From contig NZ_JAEPWN010000005.1 of NCBI RefSeq assembly GCF_016654005.1, positions 1 to 64,000 of the forward strand: 64,000 bases of DNA. The letters are read 5' to 3'. Both the position numbers and the translations under genes were made by a program. The DNA is from Brevundimonas nasdae. GTDB taxonomy: Bacteria > Pseudomonadota > Alphaproteobacteria > Caulobacterales > Caulobacteraceae. The notes below the pieces were generated by a model. That model searched no databases and was not told where the DNA came from. It saw nothing but the letters and a program-made list of their open reading frames with translations. This document shows positions 35,026 to 44,114 of the stretch, in pieces (position 1 is the first letter of the stretch; each line of letters opens with the position of its first letter).

Positions 35026-35805
35026 ATGATCCGCACCCTGATTCTCACCGCCGCATTCGCCGCCGTCGCCGGATCGGCCCTGGCCCAGTCGCAACCCTAT
35101 GAGGACGTCGAGGTGCCCAAGACCTGGCGGGTCGAGGTCGGCGGGGGGATCACCCACGGCTTCAGCCCCACCGGCAATACCGGCGACGACATCAACTACA
35201 CCGCCTGGGGTTCAGCCAACTACAAGAACATCTTCTACGCCAACGGCCTGGACGGCCTGGGCTGGAATGCGATCAAGACCGACGACTTCAACGCCGGGGT
35301 CCAGCTGCGTCCCCGCTTCTCGGCGGGCAAGATCGAGGGCTCCAGCCTGGATCGCCCCGGCCTGGGTGCCGACGCCGCCCTGTACGCCTACAAGCGTTTC
35401 GGCGGGATCGTGGTCGGCGGCCATGTGGCCCAGGACGTCAGCGGCGACGACGCGGGAATGCAGTATTTCGCCTCGGTCGGCCATCAGCACGTGACCCCGG
35501 TCGGTCTGCTGCGTGTCAGCGGCTATGTCACCGGCGGCAACGACGAGCGCCTGCAACGCTACTTCGGCATCACCCCGGAACAGGTGCCGGGCAGCGGCTA
35601 TCAACCCTACCAAGCGTCGGGCGGCCTGTCGGGCGCCGGGGCCGTGGCCTTCCTCGCCATCCCGGTCGGCACGCGCTTCGGCGTCGGCGGCTTCGTCAAC
35701 TACGAACAGCGCCTGGGCGACACCAAGAACAGCCCGCTGGTCGACGACGACCACGTCTGGCGCGCAGGCCTGATCGGCGTGGTGCGGTTCTCCAGCGCGG
35801 ACTGA
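35026..35805 (+). CDS. MipA/OmpV-family outer-membrane beta-barrel protein
   Basis: The product (259 aa) has a signal peptide, MIRTLILTAAFAAVAGSALA, with cleavage near residue 20. It then has an alternating amphipathic beta pattern with many Gly/Tyr/Phe residues, ending in the strand LIGVVRFSSAD. The segment LQRYFGITPEQ followed by YQPYQASGGLSGAG matches the MipA/OmpV consensus (YFGV..EQA......Y.A..G). MipA members are outer-membrane scaffolds or porin-like channels. It lies alone, 37 bp after plsC. The C-terminal residue is Asp, not the usual Phe. Confidence 0.72.
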   Translation: MIRTLILTAAFAAVAGSALAQSQPYEDVEVPKTWRVEVGGGITHGFSPTGNTGDDINYTAWGSANYKNIFYANGLDGLGWNAIKTDDFNAGVQLRPRFSAGKIEGSSLDRPGLGADAALYAYKRFGGIVVGGHVAQDVSGDDAGMQYFASVGHQHVTPVGLLRVSGYVTGGNDERLQRYFGITPEQVPGSGYQPYQASGGLSGAGAVAFLAIPVGTRFGVGGFVNYEQRLGDTKNSPLVDDDHVWRAGLIGVVRFSSAD

Positions 35806-35889
35806 AGACGCTTACCGATATTTCACTCGCCAATCGGTGTGTGCTGGCTGAAACACCCGGTCGATACGGATGACCGACGCAGTGAGATC

Positions 35890-37506
35890 ATGAGCTTCAA
35901 AACCAGGCTGGCCTGCACCTTGGCGACCGCAGCCCTGATGGGCGCGGCCCCGCTGGCCGCCCCTATGTCAGCACAGGCGCAGTCCGTCACGCTGAAGCCA
36001 ACCACAGACGGACTGAGCGCGAGCATACGCCTGACGACGCCGACCACCCGGTTCAGGTTTCAGGACGCCGGTGTGGCGCGCGACGACTGGACCGCCCCGA
36101 CACGGGACGCCCAGACACGGGACGCCCGGCTGAGCGGCGACGCAGTTGAAGGCGCAGGCGACGCCTTCGATCGGTTCACCCTGCTGTTGAAGCCAGACAC
36201 CACCGAAGAAGGGCGCGGCTATATCGCCGTGACCCGCGTGGGCGACGGCTATCTGCTCTTCGCCCCGGCCCTGACCGGTGCGGACGATACGCTGCAACTC
36301 ACCCTCGACGCGCCCCAGGGCTGGACCCTGTGGCCCGCGAACGACGTCAGCGGCTATGTCTATGTCGGTCCCGCCGCCCGGATCGAACAACGCGTGGGCG
36401 GGGCCGCGATCATGGCGCCCGGCCTGTCGCCTCAGGTGCGGACAACCGCGCTGGACACCTTCGACACGGCCGTCAACTTCTTCGGCCACAGGTTCGGCGC
36501 ACCGCCCAAGCCGCCGACTCTGGTGTTCACGGATCAGGGCGCGGGCCCCATATCCTTCCGCGCCGACGTGACCGACACAGAGGTCATCTCCGCCCGTCTG
36601 CACGGCGACGACTGGGCCGAGCCGACGGACAGCGCCCTTTCGGACATCCGCCTGCTGGTCTTCCATGAATCCGTCCATCTGTGGAACAGCCATTTCGCCG
36701 TCCCCGCCGAGGGCTCGCCCTGGCTGCATGAAGGAGGGGCGCAGTATCTGGCCCTGGTCGCCGCCTCTTCGACCGGCGTGCTGAACCACGACGACGGCCT
36801 GGACGCGATCAGCGCCAGCCTGACCAACTGTCGCCGTGCTGTGGGGCAGAGCCGCAGCCTTGCCGAACGCATCGCGGGCGGCCCGGCCATGTACGACTGC
36901 GGCGTGACGATCCAGTGGCTGGCAGATCTGGAGTTGCGCCATGCCTCAAACGGCCAGCGCGGCGTCATCGACGTTTGGCGCGACCTGATCGCCCAGGCCC
37001 GTGCGGGACGCCCCGATTATGGTCCCGCCGACTTCGTGAGCGCCCTGCCCGCCGGGTCGGCGGTCCCGGCATTGTTCGACGCCCCCGCAGATCAGCGCTG
37101 GTCTGCGCTTGAGGCGCGCCTGACCGCCCTTGGAGTCCGTTGGGAGAACCGGCCCTCGCGCCAGACCTATCTGATGGCGGCTCTGTCGCACCTGAACGCC
37201 AGCAACTGCGCGCCGGGGGTGAGCAAGGGCTATTATCTGCGCGACGGCTATGTCCAGATGGACAATGATGCGGCCTGCGGCGCCTTGGCGGGCGATCTTG
37301 AGTTGGACAAGATCGAAGGCTTCGATCCCATGGCCGACGCCCGGCCGATGTTCGAAGCGGTTCAGACCCGGTGCGCAGCCGGCGAACCCGTCCGCTTCAC
37401 CGCACGCGGCCAGACCACAGTGCGCGAGGCCCTGTGCAAGACACCGCTGACCACGCCTCTGGCCTATGCCCTCACGACAGCGCCGTCGCTGGCTAAGCAG
37501 GACTGA
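35890..37506 (+). CDS. Secreted HExxH metallopeptidase-like protein (gluzincin type)
   Basis: The product (538 aa) has a signal peptide (about 1-30, ending SAQA) and a zinc-binding HESVH at 259-263. A glutamate follows 17 residues later in WLHEGGAQYLAL (Glu281). This HExxH plus Glu arrangement is that of gluzincin peptidases (M1/M61-like). The N-terminal region (30-190) is beta-rich, like the N-domain of M61 glycyl aminopeptidases. Four cysteines in the C-terminal half suggest disulfides. The ATG at 35890 is chosen to begin the signal peptide. Family membership beyond gluzincin is not certain, and the substrate is unknown. Confidence 0.7.
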   Translation: MSFKTRLACTLATAALMGAAPLAAPMSAQAQSVTLKPTTDGLSASIRLTTPTTRFRFQDAGVARDDWTAPTRDAQTRDARLSGDAVEGAGDAFDRFTLLLKPDTTEEGRGYIAVTRVGDGYLLFAPALTGADDTLQLTLDAPQGWTLWPANDVSGYVYVGPAARIEQRVGGAAIMAPGLSPQVRTTALDTFDTAVNFFGHRFGAPPKPPTLVFTDQGAGPISFRADVTDTEVISARLHGDDWAEPTDSALSDIRLLVFHESVHLWNSHFAVPAEGSPWLHEGGAQYLALVAASSTGVLNHDDGLDAISASLTNCRRAVGQSRSLAERIAGGPAMYDCGVTIQWLADLELRHASNGQRGVIDVWRDLIAQARAGRPDYGPADFVSALPAGSAVPALFDAPADQRWSALEARLTALGVRWENRPSRQTYLMAALSHLNASNCAPGVSKGYYLRDGYVQMDNDAACGALAGDLELDKIEGFDPMADARPMFEAVQTRCAAGEPVRFTARGQTTVREALCKTPLTTPLAYALTTAPSLAKQD

Positions 37507-37552
37507 CCGGCATGGTGCGCTTTTCCAAGCTGGATTGAGCCTCAAACACCCT

Positions 37553-37594
37553 TTGTGCGCCGCTCGCGCCAGGCCGGACGCAAGCGGCGCACAA
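37553..37594. terminator. Hairpin between the convergent peptidase and hisC genes
   Basis: TTGTGCGCCGCT (37553-37564) and AGCGGCGCACAA (37583-37594) form a perfect 12-bp stem with an 18-nt loop. It lies between the peptidase stop and the hisC stop. It has no long U-tract in either direction, so it is a probable rather than certain terminator. Confidence 0.5.
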
Positions 37595-37601
37595 TCACGA
37601 C

Positions 37602-38705
37602 CTACTGCGCCGCGAACTCGCTCAACGCATCGATCACTGCGCGGTTCTGGTCTTCCGTGCCGATGGTGATGCGCAGGGCCTGCGGCAGGCCATAGCCGCC
37701 GACGGGGCGGACGATGATGCCCTTGGTGTTCAGATAGTCGTTGGCTGCGGCGGCGCGGTCGGGGCTGTCAAATATGACCAGCACGAAGTTGCCCGCGCTG
37801 GGCAAGACCTCAAAGCCGAAGCCGCGCAGGGCCTGGGTCAGGCGCGGCTTCCAGTTGGTCACCAGATCACGCGACGCCGTCTGGTGCGCGGTATCGGACA
37901 GGGCCGCGGTCGCCGCCTCCAGCCCCGGCACGGACACGTTGAACGGCAGGCGGATGCGGTCGATGGCCTCCGCCACCGCCAGCGGCGCATAGCCGAAGCC
38001 GATGCGCAAACCGCCCAGACCGTGGATCTTGGAGAAGGTGCGGGTGACGACCATGTTCGACGCCGCCTTGGCCAGCGGGAAGGACGTCTCCCAGTCGGCC
38101 TCGGTCACATATTCGGCATAGGCCTCATCGACGACCAGAATGACATGGGACGGCAGGGCGGCGTGCAGGCGGCGGATCTCCTCGCCCGTATTGTAGCTGC
38201 CGGTCGGGTTCGACGGGTTGGAGACATAGACGATCTTGGTGCGGTCATCGACCTGGGCCAGCAGGGCGTCGACCTCGGCCTTGTAGTCCGGCTCGGGCGC
38301 CAGCTTGACCTGGGCTTCGCAGCCCAGGGCGCTGATGCGGTAAGCCAGGAAGCCGTACTGACCGCAGACGATATTGTCGCCCGCCGTCAGATAGGTCTGG
38401 TTCAGCAGGGCGAAGACCTCGTCCGAGCCATTGCCGAAGATCAGGCGCTCGGGCTCCAGTCCGTGCAGTTCGGCGACGGCGGCGCGCAGCTTGGTCGCCC
38501 GGCCATCGGGATAGATGTGGATGTTCTTGACGGCGGCCTCATAGGCGGCGCGCGCCTTTTCACCCGCACCCAGCATGTTCTCGTTCGAGGACAGCTTCAT
38601 CGGCTCGGCGACACCGGCGATGGACGACTTGCCGCCGACATAGGGCGCGATGTCGAGGATGCCGGGCTTCGCTACGGGGCCTTTGGGTGCGGTCGCGTCG
38701 GTCAT
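37602..38705 (-). CDS. hisC: Histidinol-phosphate aminotransferase
   Basis: The product (367 aa) is a class I/II aminotransferase. The PLP lysine is in TRTFSKIHGLGGLRIGFGY, YVSNPSNPTG binds substrate/PLP, and VDEAYAEY holds the PLP-ring tyrosine and aspartate. The C-terminal RPVGGYGLPQALRITIGT carries the substrate arginine. In alphaproteobacteria this enzyme often also transaminates aromatic 2-oxo acids, which agrees with the chorismate-mutase-like gene 13 bp upstream. It is the last gene of the run that starts with the helicase at 43845. Confidence 0.93.
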   Translation of the reverse strand: MTDATAPKGPVAKPGILDIAPYVGGKSSIAGVAEPMKLSSNENMLGAGEKARAAYEAAVKNIHIYPDGRATKLRAAVAELHGLEPERLIFGNGSDEVFALLNQTYLTAGDNIVCGQYGFLAYRISALGCEAQVKLAPEPDYKAEVDALLAQVDDRTKIVYVSNPSNPTGSYNTGEEIRRLHAALPSHVILVVDEAYAEYVTEADWETSFPLAKAASNMVVTRTFSKIHGLGGLRIGFGYAPLAVAEAIDRIRLPFNVSVPGLEAATAALSDTAHQTASRDLVTNWKPRLTQALRGFGFEVLPSAGNFVLVIFDSPDRAAAANDYLNTKGIIVRPVGGYGLPQALRITIGTEDQNRAVIDALSEFAAQ

Positions 38706-38718
38706 GAAATGCCTTGAG

Positions 38719-39405
38719 TCAGAAGATGGGGGCAGCGCCGATGACGCCGGTCAGGCGGCCGGGGGCGTCGCTCAGCCGTCCGTCCTCGGGTTGCACATAG
38801 CCCGTCAGCACAAACAGCTTCAAGCCGCCTGCCGCCGCCAGCGGGTCCGCGATCAGGCCGGACTGGCCCAGGGTGTCGACAATGCGGGCGTCGGGCAGGC
38901 CGCTGTCCGTGACCCAGAAGCTGCGGTCGTCGCCGGTCGGGCCGGACTGCTCCCTGGACACCAGAAAGGCCTGCGGCCGCGCGCGCCGGTCATCCGGCAG
39001 GGCGGCGATGATCCGCAGGTCAGGCCGCGCCAGAAGTCGCCCCCACCATGGGCGATCCGACGACAGGTCCAGCAGGCCGCGCGCGCCGGCATCGACCGCC
39101 TTCAGCACCTCATCCGCCGCCATGGGTCGGGCGGACAGGCCGTAGCGATCCGCCGCCAGCACATTGGCCAGACCGCCGCTGGCGGCCATCACGGGACCGC
39201 CCGCCGCCTCGATCCGTCCCCACAGGGCTTTCAGCGCCGCAGCCTCTGCAGGCGAGACGCCGTTCAGCAGTTGGCGCAAGGCGATGGCGCCCGCATCCGC
39301 GCGATCACGCGGCCCAGCGGCGACACGGGCGCGCACGGCCTCAACTACCGCCCGGTCCAGCGCCAGCAGGGCTTCGTCAGGCTGGGGTTCGTCGAGCAGG
39401 CCCAT
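38719..39405 (-). CDS. Chorismate-mutase-like protein
   Basis: The product (228 aa) starts with a helical region (ALLALDRAVVEAVRARVAAG) like the first helix of AroQ-type chorismate mutases. A segment with alternating strands follows (LSRDR-type GARGLLDLSSDRPWWG, LRIIAALPDDRRARP, AFLVSREQSGP). It is placed between hisC and a DUF2125 gene, where alphaproteobacteria usually keep aromatic amino acid genes such as tyrC. I do not see a full set of mutase catalytic residues, so it may be a diverged or regulatory relative. It overlaps the DUF2125 stop by one base (TGATG), so the two are translated together. Confidence 0.5.
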   Translation of the reverse strand: MGLLDEPQPDEALLALDRAVVEAVRARVAAGPRDRADAGAIALRQLLNGVSPAEAAALKALWGRIEAAGGPVMAASGGLANVLAADRYGLSARPMAADEVLKAVDAGARGLLDLSSDRPWWGRLLARPDLRIIAALPDDRRARPQAFLVSREQSGPTGDDRSFWVTDSGLPDARIVDTLGQSGLIADPLAAAGGLKLFVLTGYVQPEDGRLSDAPGRLTGVIGAAPIF

Positions 39406-40457
39406 CAGAACAGCTTGGGCGCAGGGGCCAATGAGAACGGGCCCAGCCAGGCGCGCCCATCGCGGAACACCAGGGTCAGGGCCATGTCGTCCTTGCCTGC
39501 CGCCTGGGTCGCGCCCGCCGCCGCTGCGGCGCCCGCCGCCCCGATCCGGTTGGCGACGCCGCCGCGCGATTCCAGCAGGCCGGACAGGGCGGGCAGCGGC
39601 TTTTGCGACTGCAGCGCCACCTGCCCGATCAGCCGCCCGTCCGCGTCGGCGCGCAGGACATCGCTGCTCAGGGTGGCGCGACTGGCCCCGGCCTGAATAT
39701 CGCCGCGCAGATTGCGGAAGGTTCCGCCCCCCCGCGTCCAGGCCGAAAAGACCCCTGCCGCATCGCCGCCCTTCAGCAGACTGGCCTGGCCGATGGTGGC
39801 CTCAAGCTGCAGGGTCAGCATCCCGTCCTGAGCGAAGCCCTCGACAGGACCATTGGCGCGGCCCTGGCCGTCCACCAGACGGAACATGACATCGATGTCG
39901 TCACCCGGCGTGGTCGAGGCGGCCAGATGTGGGCGGGTGTAGAATTCGATCCGCGCGGCGCGGGCTATGGGGAAGGGCTCGCCCTGCGGCGCCACGGTGA
40001 AGACCGGATTGACCATCTCGAGCGCCAGATTGGGCCAGCGCTGGTCGATGCCGCTGGTGCTCATGCGGATGGCGTCGCCCGCGACCGCCACCTCGCCCTT
40101 GCCTGCACGGGTCAACACCAATCCCTGCGGCGCGACGATCACCCATTTGGTCGGCTGATAGGCGTTGGCCTCGGCCGCCAGCTCCAGCGCCGACACCGCA
40201 TGGTGCGACGGCGCGCCGATGGTCACGTCGCGCAGGCCCACGCGGGCGCGGAAGGGCCAACCGGATATGGTCTTCTCGGAAAAGCGGACATCCCAGCCCG
40301 CCTGACGCATGGCGGCCGCCTGGGTCTCGATCTGTCTGTCGATCTGATGCGTCAGATAGAACCACCAGCCCGTCCACGCCGCCAAGGCCAGCAACACGAT
40401 GATGAAGGGCGCATACAGGCCCTTGCGGCTGTGCGGCTTGGTCGGGGCGTCAGACAT
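39405..40457 (-). CDS. DUF2125 domain-containing membrane-anchored protein
   Basis: The product (350 aa) has one N-terminal membrane helix at 14-35 and a large outward-facing beta-rich domain. DUF2125 landmarks are GWDVRFSEKTISGWPFR and VGLRDVTIG near the N-terminus, followed by repeated beta strands. Proteins of this family are common in alphaproteobacteria and have no established function; their AsmA-like repeated strands suggest an envelope role. It lies between ybaK and the chorismate-mutase-like gene. Confidence 0.85.
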   Translation of the reverse strand: MSDAPTKPHSRKGLYAPFIIVLLALAAWTGWWFYLTHQIDRQIETQAAAMRQAGWDVRFSEKTISGWPFRARVGLRDVTIGAPSHHAVSALELAAEANAYQPTKWVIVAPQGLVLTRAGKGEVAVAGDAIRMSTSGIDQRWPNLALEMVNPVFTVAPQGEPFPIARAARIEFYTRPHLAASTTPGDDIDVMFRLVDGQGRANGPVEGFAQDGMLTLQLEATIGQASLLKGGDAAGVFSAWTRGGGTFRNLRGDIQAGASRATLSSDVLRADADGRLIGQVALQSQKPLPALSGLLESRGGVANRIGAAGAAAAAGATQAAGKDDMALTLVFRDGRAWLGPFSLAPAPKLF

Positions 40458-40514
40458 GCGATCTCCGGGTTCAACGCCCTATAGCGCAAGGATCGGCGCC
40501 GACATAAGGGCGGT

Positions 40515-40988
40515 TCAGGCGGTCAGGTCCGCCAGGCTGGCGCCCGCAGCCCGCACCGCATCGTCCGGCGCGATCCCCAGCAGCAGACCACGCTGGCCGC
40601 CGTTGATCAGCACCTGGTCGAACAGGATGGCCGTCTCGTCCATCACCATCGGCACGGACTTGCGCTGGCCGAAGGGACTGACGCCCCCGACCTTGTAGCC
40701 GGTCAGGCGTTCGGCGTCGGCGGGCTTCATCATCTGGGCCGACTTGGCCCTCAGAGCCGCCGCCAGCTTCTTCATGCTGACCTCGCAGTCCGAGGGAACG
40801 ATGACGCAGGCGGGCTTGCCGTCGGCCAAGGTCATCAGCGTCTTGAACACCTGTTCCGGCGCCTTGCCCAAGGCCTGCGCCGCCTGCAGTCCCACGCGCG
40901 GCGCGTCGGGATCATAGTCATAGGGGAACAGCTCAAATGCGATCCCGGCCTTGGTCAGGGCCAGGGTCGCGGGCGTGGTCTTCGACAT
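40515..40988 (-). CDS. ybaK: Cys-tRNA(Pro)/Cys-tRNA(Cys) deacylase (YbaK/EbsC)
   Basis: The product (157 aa) is a trans-acting editing enzyme that hydrolyses mischarged Cys-tRNA(Pro). YbaK features are ALTKAGIAFELFPYDYDPDA at the N-terminus, EQVFKTLMTLADGKPACVIVPSD with the conserved lysine, and KVGGVSPFGQRKSVPMVMDE. It is the full-length compact form with no synthetase fused. It begins 1 nt after the helicase stop codon, so co-translation is likely although the functions are unrelated. Confidence 0.92.
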   Translation of the reverse strand: MSKTTPATLALTKAGIAFELFPYDYDPDAPRVGLQAAQALGKAPEQVFKTLMTLADGKPACVIVPSDCEVSMKKLAAALRAKSAQMMKPADAERLTGYKVGGVSPFGQRKSVPMVMDETAILFDQVLINGGQRGLLLGIAPDDAVRAAGASLADLTA

Positions 40989-40989
40989 T

Positions 40990-43845
40990 TCAGGTCGTCT
41001 CGGGATTGAGGAAGGTCTTGGTCAGCTCGACCGCATCGGCCAAGCCCATGCGCTGCACCTCGGTTCCCGGCGGCAGGCTGGCGAACAGGCGGGTGGGGGT
41101 GGCGGCGTCCAGCATCAGGAACACCCCCTTGTCGTCGCCGCGCCGGATCAGCCGCCCGAAGGCCTGGGCGATGCGGGCGCGGGCGATGGCGTCGTCATAG
41201 CCTTTCCCGCCCAGACGTTCTCGACGCGCCTTGTGCAGAAGGTCCGGGCGCGGCCATGGCACGCGGTCGAAGGCCAGAACCCGCAAAGACCGCCCCGGCA
41301 CATCGACTCCGTCGCGCACGGCGTCGGTGCCCAGCAGGCATGAGTTCTCTTCCACCCGGAACATGTCCACCAGCGCCCCGACCTCCAGCGGATCGACGTG
41401 CTGGGCGTAAAGCGGCAGGCCCGATTTCGCCAGATCCGGCCCCAGCCGCTCATAGACCGCCTTCAGACGACGGATGGCGGTGAACAGGCCCAGCCCCCCG
41501 CCGCCCGCCGCCAGGAACAGTTCGCGCATCGCCGCCGCCGTCTGGCGCGGATCATCCTTGACCAGATCATTGACGACGATGACCCGGCTGTTGGCGGCGT
41601 AGTCGAACGGGCTTTCGACCTTCAGGGTGCGGGGCGGATCGATCAGGCGCGCCGATCCGGTCCGCATCCGCGCCAGATCGAACGGATCATCCTGCAAGGG
41701 ATCGGACAGGGTCGCCGAGGTCACCAGCACCCCGTGCGACGGCACGATCACGGCGGCCTCCAAGGGCACGGTCGGGTCGATCCAGTGGCGACGCAGGGCC
41801 ACGTCGTGGATGCGGCCAAACGCGGTCTCCGCCGACAGCCAGTCGACGAAATCGGGGTCCGGCTGGTCCCCGCCGTCCTCCAGCGCCGCCAGCATGGAGC
41901 GCCAGCCCGGCAGGGTCATGCGGGCGCGCCGGTCCAGACCGCGCAAGGCCCCTTCGATCCGCGACCGCTGCGAACCGTCCAGTTCGGCGGCCTCATCGTC
42001 CAGAATGTCTTCCAGATGCCGCGACAGGGCCAGAAGCGGCGTCTCGATCGCCGCCAGCGCCTGAGCCGCCGCGCGCGCGGCCTCCGCCACCGGCTCGGTC
42101 ACCGGCTTCAGCGCGCATTCCATGCCGAACTCGGCGCCGCCATAAGGATTGGTCTCGGCGGTGCGCGCCCTGAGCTGGTTCAGAGCGGCGGCCAGAAACG
42201 CCTCGATCGGCCCGATGGGGTTCACCTCGCCCGAGGCGGGCGCGACCCGGCCCGACACGCCCTCGCCCGGCAGGCTGGCGGCGGCGCGCACGGCGTCCTG
42301 CAGCGATTTCAGCGCCGTCTCATTGTCATTGACCATGTCGCCCAAACGCTGTTCCAGCCCGCGCCCGCGACGGCCCTTGCCCTCCGGCCCGCGTATCCAG
42401 CGGCGCAGTTCAGCCGCCTCTTGCCCGGACAGACAGGCGGAAAAGGCGCTGTCGGCGGCGTCGAACAGGTGGTGACCCTCGTCGAAAACGATCCGTTTCA
42501 GGGCCGCCGTCTCGCCGTCCTGTTTCTGGCCTCGCGCCGAACGCGCGCCGTCGAACGCGGCCTGAGTCAGGACCAGGGCGTGATTGGCCACCACGATGTC
42601 GGCCTTGCGGCTGGCGCGGATGGTCTTTTCGACGAAACAGGTGCGGTAGTGCGGGCAGGCGGCGTGGACGCATTCGCCGCGCCGATCCACCAGATTGGCC
42701 GCCCCCGCCGCATGGGCCGCAGGCAGGGCGAACAGGCCGGGAAGCCAGCCGGGGAAGTCCCCGCCCGTCATGTCCCCGTCGCGCGTATGCACCGCCCAGC
42801 GACCGGCCAGGGCCAGCCCGATCAGGTCGCCGTTACCCAGCTGGGCCGCCTGCACCATGTCCTGCAGGTTCAGGACGCACAGGTAGTTCTCGCGGCCCTT
42901 GCGGATCACCGCCTTCTTCCTGCGCTCGGCCGGATCGGGCCACAGCGAATGGCTTTCGCGGTCGATCTGGCGTTGCAGGGCGCGGGTGTAGGTCGAAATC
43001 CACGCCGCCCCCTGGTTCCGCTCGGCCCACAGGGAGGCGGGCGCCAGATAGCCCAGGGTCTTGCCCGTGCCCGTCCCCGCCTCAGCCAGCAGAACGCGGG
43101 GCCGCCCCTCTTCGTTACGCGGCGAAAAGGCGAAGGCGGCCTCGGCGGCGTAGTCGGACTGGGTCGGGCGCGTCTCGTCCAACCCTGAGGCCTGCAGCAG
43201 TTTCTCCAGCCGGATGCGGGCGCTCTCGCTGTCGACCGGGGCGGACCCGGCCTCGCCGCGCGGGGCCTCGTCCTCCCATTCGGTCAGGCGGGTCCAGACA
43301 TCCAGACCTGAGCCGCGATGCTGACGCGCACGCACCCCGCCCGCCTCCAGCGTCTGCACCACCCGTTCGCCCCAGGCCCAGCCCGCGCGTTGCATCGTCA
43401 GGGCCAGAACATAGGCGGCCTCACGTTCCGGATAGGCGGGCGCGGCCAGTTCGCCCAGCAGGGCTGCGGCGGCCTCACGCAGGGCCGTGGCCTGTTCCTC
43501 GGGCGACTTCGGCTCCGCCCGCCCCAGCGCCAGGGCCAGTCCCGTCGGCGACGGAGCGCAGAACCGCGCCGGGCGCACGAAGGCGTACAGCTCCAGCACA
43601 TCCATCAGATCGGACGACCGGGGCGGCGGCGTCAGGCCCAGGCGTCGCGCCGTCAGGGACGCATGGGCGACCAGAACCGGGCCGGCGGTGAAGAAACCTT
43701 CCGCCGCGCCGCGCCCGATCTTTCGCGCGCCCGCCTCATCGCAGACGGCCCCCGCCCCCGGCGGCGTCGCCAGCGCAGGCGGCAGGTCCAGCCGAAGTTC
43801 GGGCCCAGGCCGGGTCGTTTCTGCAATGACGGATTCGTCTGACAC
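40990..43845 (-). CDS. dinG: DinG/XPD-family ATP-dependent DNA helicase
   Basis: The product (951 aa) is a 5'-3' superfamily 2 helicase. Walker A EAGTGTGKT is at 255-263 and the DEAH-type box is DEGHHLF at 455-461. Four cysteines, at 323, 392, 397 and 403 (YLC, ECVHAACPHYRTC), are placed to bind the iron-sulfur cluster typical of XPD/DinG. The C-terminal region holds LVTSATLSDPL and the QAFGRLIRRGDDKGV motif. Residues 1-240 contain a segment (LMDVLELYAFVRPA) like a decayed DnaQ-type exonuclease domain. GTG at 43845 gives a start consistent with alphaproteobacterial relatives. It is the first gene of a five-gene minus-strand run and acts in DNA repair. Confidence 0.88.
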   Translation of the reverse strand: MSDESVIAETTRPGPELRLDLPPALATPPGAGAVCDEAGARKIGRGAAEGFFTAGPVLVAHASLTARRLGLTPPPRSSDLMDVLELYAFVRPARFCAPSPTGLALALGRAEPKSPEEQATALREAAAALLGELAAPAYPEREAAYVLALTMQRAGWAWGERVVQTLEAGGVRARQHRGSGLDVWTRLTEWEDEAPRGEAGSAPVDSESARIRLEKLLQASGLDETRPTQSDYAAEAAFAFSPRNEEGRPRVLLAEAGTGTGKTLGYLAPASLWAERNQGAAWISTYTRALQRQIDRESHSLWPDPAERRKKAVIRKGRENYLCVLNLQDMVQAAQLGNGDLIGLALAGRWAVHTRDGDMTGGDFPGWLPGLFALPAAHAAGAANLVDRRGECVHAACPHYRTCFVEKTIRASRKADIVVANHALVLTQAAFDGARSARGQKQDGETAALKRIVFDEGHHLFDAADSAFSACLSGQEAAELRRWIRGPEGKGRRGRGLEQRLGDMVNDNETALKSLQDAVRAAASLPGEGVSGRVAPASGEVNPIGPIEAFLAAALNQLRARTAETNPYGGAEFGMECALKPVTEPVAEAARAAAQALAAIETPLLALSRHLEDILDDEAAELDGSQRSRIEGALRGLDRRARMTLPGWRSMLAALEDGGDQPDPDFVDWLSAETAFGRIHDVALRRHWIDPTVPLEAAVIVPSHGVLVTSATLSDPLQDDPFDLARMRTGSARLIDPPRTLKVESPFDYAANSRVIVVNDLVKDDPRQTAAAMRELFLAAGGGGLGLFTAIRRLKAVYERLGPDLAKSGLPLYAQHVDPLEVGALVDMFRVEENSCLLGTDAVRDGVDVPGRSLRVLAFDRVPWPRPDLLHKARRERLGGKGYDDAIARARIAQAFGRLIRRGDDKGVFLMLDAATPTRLFASLPPGTEVQRMGLADAVELTKTFLNPETT

Positions 43846-43925
43846 AGCCGATAGATAGCGAGCCTGAGACCGAAACGGAACGGGAACATCTAGCGACCGA
43901 CGCTCCGGCGCGCTAATTGTAGACC

Positions 43926-44114
43926 ATGGCCGCCAAGACGAAGCTTCTGACACCCACGGGCCTGTTGGCCGTGATCCTGCTGGCGGCGGCGCTTGTCATC
44001 CTGATCGGGTTCGCCGTCTGGCCGATGCTCAGCGCCGCTCTGGCTCAGGATTCCTGCCTCGATGCGGGCGGGGCATGGAACGGTCAGGCCTGTGTGGGCG
44101 CTCGGTTGGGGTGA
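43926..44114 (+). CDS. Small single-helix membrane protein upstream of lhr
   Basis: The product (62 aa) has one strong hydrophobic helix at about 14-38 and a short outward tail with two cysteines (SCLDAG, QACVG). It resembles small hypothetical proteins found by gene neighbourhood rather than any named family. Its stop overlaps the GTG start of the Lhr helicase gene (GTGA). No good ribosome-binding site is visible before the ATG, so expression is not certain. Confidence 0.5.
   Translation: MAAKTKLLTPTGLLAVILLAAALVILIGFAVWPMLSAALAQDSCLDAGGAWNGQACVGARLG

Noticed and set aside
41398..43188. Frame of 596 codons opposite the DinG-like helicase
   Set aside because: Arg/Gln/Gly-rich shadow with no conserved motif.
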